A DNA stretch of 64,000 bases from Leishmania infantum JPCM5 (lineage: Eukaryota; Euglenozoa; Kinetoplastea; Trypanosomatida; Trypanosomatidae). Below are positions 60,725 to 64,000 of the stretch, in pieces. Each line of letters starts with the position of its first letter. Position 1 is the stretch's first letter. The stretch is from assembly GCF_000002875.2 (NCBI RefSeq), contig NC_009408.2, forward strand, positions 800,090-864,089, written 5' to 3'. Made by a program: the position numbers and the translations under genes. The notes beneath the pieces were generated by a model. The model searched no databases, was not told where the DNA came from, and was given only the letters and a program-made list of their open reading frames with translations.

Positions 60725-62131
60725 ATGTTCCTTCACAGCCTTAAGCGGCTTGCGCACAAAGATTTCGATGCGTGGGGTTACCACATTCAATGGCCACAAA
60801 ATCAGATCCTATCTCCACTCACAGGAAAGGTCAACTTTGTCGTTGAGGACATCAAGTTCGCCTATAATGCATGGAGCCTTTTGCGACTCGCCATGTTCTT
60901 TGGTGTAGAGCATCCCAAAGTGTTGAGTGACATGACAAAGACAACGCCGTCGATGGACATCATGCTCTCTGGCAATCGTCTGTTCTTTATGCACTCCCGT
61001 GTCAAGGCTAATCTGAGCCGATCGAAAGTGCGCATTGCTCTCACGCCTAACCATCCCCGTGCTTTCCCGGTTCAAGAGCTCGTCTGGAACACACAATTTC
61101 GTTTCCGTGATCACCAGTCAGCGGGCGTCGAGCTGGTACTGGGGATGGAAAACGGACTGTCGCAGGAGGTCGCCGACGCCTGTAACCTCTGCACCTACAT
61201 TCCCCAGTACGGCTCTGTCGGCTCACTATCCATGCTCTCTGCGCTCGCTATAGCGGCACACTCAACCTGGCGTGCTGCTGTGCGGGAAGAAGGCAACACC
61301 TCCGATACTAGCCTCGCCCCTCACCGCGCTTTGCATGGTCACATGCCGCTATCAAACAGTCCGGATCGACAGCGAGACTCGCTTCCACACGAGATGGACT
61401 TATTGGCATGCAGCAACGCGGCCATCAAAGACTTACTCGAGGAGAGGCGGCGGGCCTACGACCTTCAGGTGAGCGTGCTGATATACAACGAGCTTGGAGA
61501 CCGCAACATCGGTGCAGTTATCAGGAACGCGAACGTCTTCAACTGCGAGTATGTGGCTATCGTTAATCGAAGGCGGTTCAACAGACGCGGTGCACTCGGC
61601 ACACACAAGGTTATGAATGTCCTTTTCTTTGAGACCGTTAACGACGATGCGGCACGACAGCTTTTCGAGGGTTACGAAGTGTGGCTTCTGTATCCATACT
61701 ACCCCAATCTTGTCATGTACGAAGCTGAGCGAAAAGGAGATGCCTCCAACAGCTCATCGACCTTTGTGCGGCACGAGGACCCCGTGCTACAGGCATGGGG
61801 CGCTACCCAGCACGAGCTCACCAGCGAGCATCCCCTTGTGGTTCGCTACCCTCACCTCTGTCAAAAAGCGGTGTTTCTAGATGACGACCTATCTCTCGCA
61901 TCTTGTGTGCAAGACGTGAAGCGCAGAAAACTCCGTGGAATCCTGCTAGCAGTGCCTGAGGAGGGATGCTCCCCTCACCCGTGTTTGTGCAAGCTCAGCC
62001 ATCGCGTTGTGTATGTCATAAGTCCATCATTCCTCCCACATCAGACTCAACGTGGGCTGAACCCAGCGCTTTCCACAGCAATTGCGCTCGAGAGATTGAG
62101 ATGCGCTGTTGACACCTTATGTCTCACGTGA
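60725..62131 (+). CDS. Tandem SPOUT (TrmH/SpoU-type) RNA methyltransferase
   Basis: A 468-residue protein with two SPOUT-like halves. In the first (about 35-185), motif 1 is VVEDIKFAYNAWSLLRLAMFFG and motif 2/3 are LVLGMENGLSQEVADAC and GSVGSLSMLSALAIAA. In the second (about 250-468), motif 1 is VSVLIYNELGDRNIGAVIRNANVF, and the C-terminal part carries VPEEGC followed by ISPSF and RGLNPALSTAIALERLR. SPOUT enzymes use SAM bound in a trefoil knot to methylate rRNA or tRNA ribose. The start is the ATG at 60725-60727; the frame upstream begins with TTG. It is the only plus-strand gene and leads the rightward unit. The family call is good; the RNA target is unknown. Confidence 0.88.
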   Translation: MFLHSLKRLAHKDFDAWGYHIQWPQNQILSPLTGKVNFVVEDIKFAYNAWSLLRLAMFFGVEHPKVLSDMTKTTPSMDIMLSGNRLFFMHSRVKANLSRSKVRIALTPNHPRAFPVQELVWNTQFRFRDHQSAGVELVLGMENGLSQEVADACNLCTYIPQYGSVGSLSMLSALAIAAHSTWRAAVREEGNTSDTSLAPHRALHGHMPLSNSPDRQRDSLPHEMDLLACSNAAIKDLLEERRRAYDLQVSVLIYNELGDRNIGAVIRNANVFNCEYVAIVNRRRFNRRGALGTHKVMNVLFFETVNDDAARQLFEGYEVWLLYPYYPNLVMYEAERKGDASNSSSTFVRHEDPVLQAWGATQHELTSEHPLVVRYPHLCQKAVFLDDDLSLASCVQDVKRRKLRGILLAVPEEGCSPHPCLCKLSHRVVYVISPSFLPHQTQRGLNPALSTAIALERLRCAVDTLCLT

Positions 62132-64000
62132 TGGCCGCACGGACCTCGTTCCAACTCTGTTTAACTCCAACCTGCATTGCACAGCGCCAACACAGTCTGC
62201 CGGAATGTCCTCTTCGACGGCCTCGCGGCACTCCATCCTTAACAAAAACCGCACTCACTTCTCTCTGCCCCTCCCCCAGCGGTGCCCTCGATGAACCACC
62301 GCTCACACGACAAGCAGTAGCTTCCTGATCACAGTGTCACTCGCTACCAAACACAAGCTCGCGAGCTGACCAGTGCCTATTCGCCCCCGTTGCCCGGTAG
62401 GATATGTTTGCGTGGACGGCTGGCTTATGATGGACTCTTTTTTGCCCGTCCCTATTATCGTCTGTTACCTTACCTCTTTCGACTTCTTTCTTTTCCTCTG
62501 TGAGACCTTTCTCCGCGGATATGTCGAACGGCTTTTCAATTTCACCCTCGCTTCATCACCGTCGGTGAATGCCTAACACCGACGATGCAGAGGCGCGCTG
62601 TTGCACCGTACCACAGCATCAACGGGCTTCTAGTGGCTTTTGTCTAAACTGCACATTGGTGCTTCTTCTTAACTCTACCCCGTTTCAAGATACAAGCTCT
62701 ACAGCCGCGAGGCACTTCTAAGGCAAGATTCTCTGGACTCTGTTATTCGCTATGCAAGGTCTACATGACTCTCCTCTTCTTTTCCCGTTACACAAGCCTC
62801 TTTTGCATGCACAGATTGAGGGCATCTAGATTTGTTTCCAAACGATGGAGCCGAACATCGTGACGGAAGAAGAGCATCTCATGTAGCTGCTCTCCGCCTC
62901 GACTAGTGTACTTGCGTTACAAGACCATGATCGCGTCTTCTGATGGCTTGAGAGCGTTCAAATACTATTGCAAAAACACAACACTGCCCATTCCGAGTGA
63001 GATGGTGCTTGACCACTCAGCCCTTTGCGATGCTCGCTCGCTCCCCCTGGGTAGCAATCTCTCGCGCCTTGTCATTTCAGCCACTCTGCTCCCTGAATTG
63101 AACAGCTTGCTCGCTACTAGTGCTCTCACTTGCTCGTGTGACCTGAGATCGAGGCAACTCCCCCAGCATTCACATCTTTTTCACACGAGGGTGGATGCTT
63201 GACTACTAGAATGTGTGCATAGGCCGGCGTCCCTGGAGGGGCTACAGTAGGTCGGACGCATCAAGGAGCTGGACTCCAGCACTTTCACATGCTCCAGCTC
63301 TACTCATCCCATCTCCGCCTTCAGCTGCTGCATCCCCCTTTTCTCTGCTTCTCCGAAATGCGTGCCGTACCACCGCCTCAAGCATTGCTTGGCGCGCGGA
63401 GCTCGTTCATGTATCACCACTAACTCAAATGGAAGGCGTCGGGTCGAATGTCGCAAGGCGCATCGGTGCTTGTGTGTGTACGTGACGCTTCGGCATTATT
63501 TCTCTGTGACCCACTCGTAGACCTCGAGCTGTCCGCCAGCGGCCGCGTGGCTGATATTTCGGCGCTGGCCGATGCGTCCTCGCTGCGAAGGGCAGCGATA
63601 CACCGAGCAACTGTTCGCATTACCAGCTCAGTGTTTGTGCCTCTCTCTCTCGCACATAGATGTGAGCGGAAACTCTGGCTTCAACGCGTGTGACGTCCGC
63701 CTAAAGACTCGGCGAGTGCGAGATGCTCCAGCAGCCCGCCCTCCCTGCTGACCTAGTGTCTCCAGCTTATCTTGAATAAACCGGGAACCATCCCTACAAG
63801 TGTTCTGCACTCGCTTTAGCGACGCGCGAGTTCTCATCAGTCTTTACTTGTGTCCCGCGTTAGGTGAAAAAAGACGCTGATGGCGGCACCGCTTTGCAGT
63901 CCTTCTTTCCACTTGCCGCGTCGCTGCCCCTGAGATTTGTTCGCGTATCCTCCATCCGCACTGGCGAACTGAGCGACCTGTGTAGGGGTTCTCCACCCGG
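62132..64000. other. 1.9-kb region with only weak ORFs
   Basis: Trailer of the methyltransferase gene and upstream region of a gene beyond the window. A plus-strand pyrimidine tract at about 62440-62520 would fit a splice acceptor. Weak ATG-started plus frames exist at 62427-62576 (49 codons, hydrophobic), 62927-63202 (91 codons) and 63448-63693 (81 codons, moderately codon-biased). None is convincing enough to call as a gene. The strand lacks the purine bias seen left of the switch. Confidence 0.5.

Noticed and set aside
1..64000. CRISPR array, insertion sequence or integron-type features
   Set aside because: The DNA is eukaryotic; the repeats seen are microsatellites and the eL41 copies, with no regular spacer-repeat structure.

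Overview
The window looks like nuclear DNA of a trypanosomatid, most likely Leishmania. Genes are intron-less and well spaced, third codon positions are GC-rich, and intergenic DNA is full of CA/TG microsatellites, homopurine/homopyrimidine runs and G or C homopolymers. The conserved proteins are eukaryotic: VPS50, XPD, cullin, Notchless, an E2 and ribosomal proteins. Almost every gene from position 1 to about 59.5 kb lies on the minus strand, as in a polycistronic transcription unit processed by trans-splicing. Before most starts the minus strand is pyrimidine-rich, as a splice-leader acceptor would be. I cannot name the species from sequence alone.

Layout, in the direction of transcription. 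A divergent strand-switch region at about 59.5-60.7 kb separates one plus-strand gene (a protein with two SPOUT methyltransferase-like halves) from the long minus-strand unit. Reading leftwards the minus unit encodes a coiled-coil protein, a MAP2K-like kinase, a small coiled-coil protein (DRC12-like), an unknown helical protein, a cullin, the XPD helicase of TFIIH, a DHHC-type protein with an eroded zinc domain, Notchless/Rsa4, a delta-9 desaturase with a cytochrome b5 tail, a cobalamin adenosyltransferase with an extra N-terminal Cys-rich domain, a small multi-pass membrane protein, a torsin-like AAA+ ATPase, ribosomal protein uL11, three identical genes for the 34-residue ribosomal protein eL41, a PPR protein, a single-pass membrane protein, a 1438-residue coiled-coil protein, VPS50/syndetin, a GDPD-family phosphodiesterase, a small putatively myristoylated protein, a UEV/AKTIP-like protein, a UBE2C-like E2, and a large unknown protein that runs off the left edge.

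Functional themes: ubiquitin/Nedd8 (E2, UEV, cullin), ribosome (uL11, three eL41, Notchless), trafficking and endomembranes (VPS50, torsin-like ATPase with a possible membrane partner, DHHC protein), lipid and cofactor metabolism (desaturase, GDPD, B12 adenosyltransferase), and transcription/repair (XPD). Clustering in trypanosomatid units does not by itself imply shared function.

The left third is gene-poor. Gaps of 4.8 kb and 3.3 kb flank the small myristoylated-protein gene and contain two GC-rich, coding-like blocks that may be degenerate retroposons or gene relics. The most interesting items are the torsin-like ATPase and its possible LAP1-like partner, the eL41 triplet, the degenerate DHHC protein, the adenosyltransferase fusion, the double SPOUT protein, and short hidden coding-like stretches whose start codons are out of frame next to dinucleotide repeats. 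The start codons given for the main genes were checked on the sequence as ATG; several open frames extend further upstream only through GTG or TTG, and those extensions were discarded.
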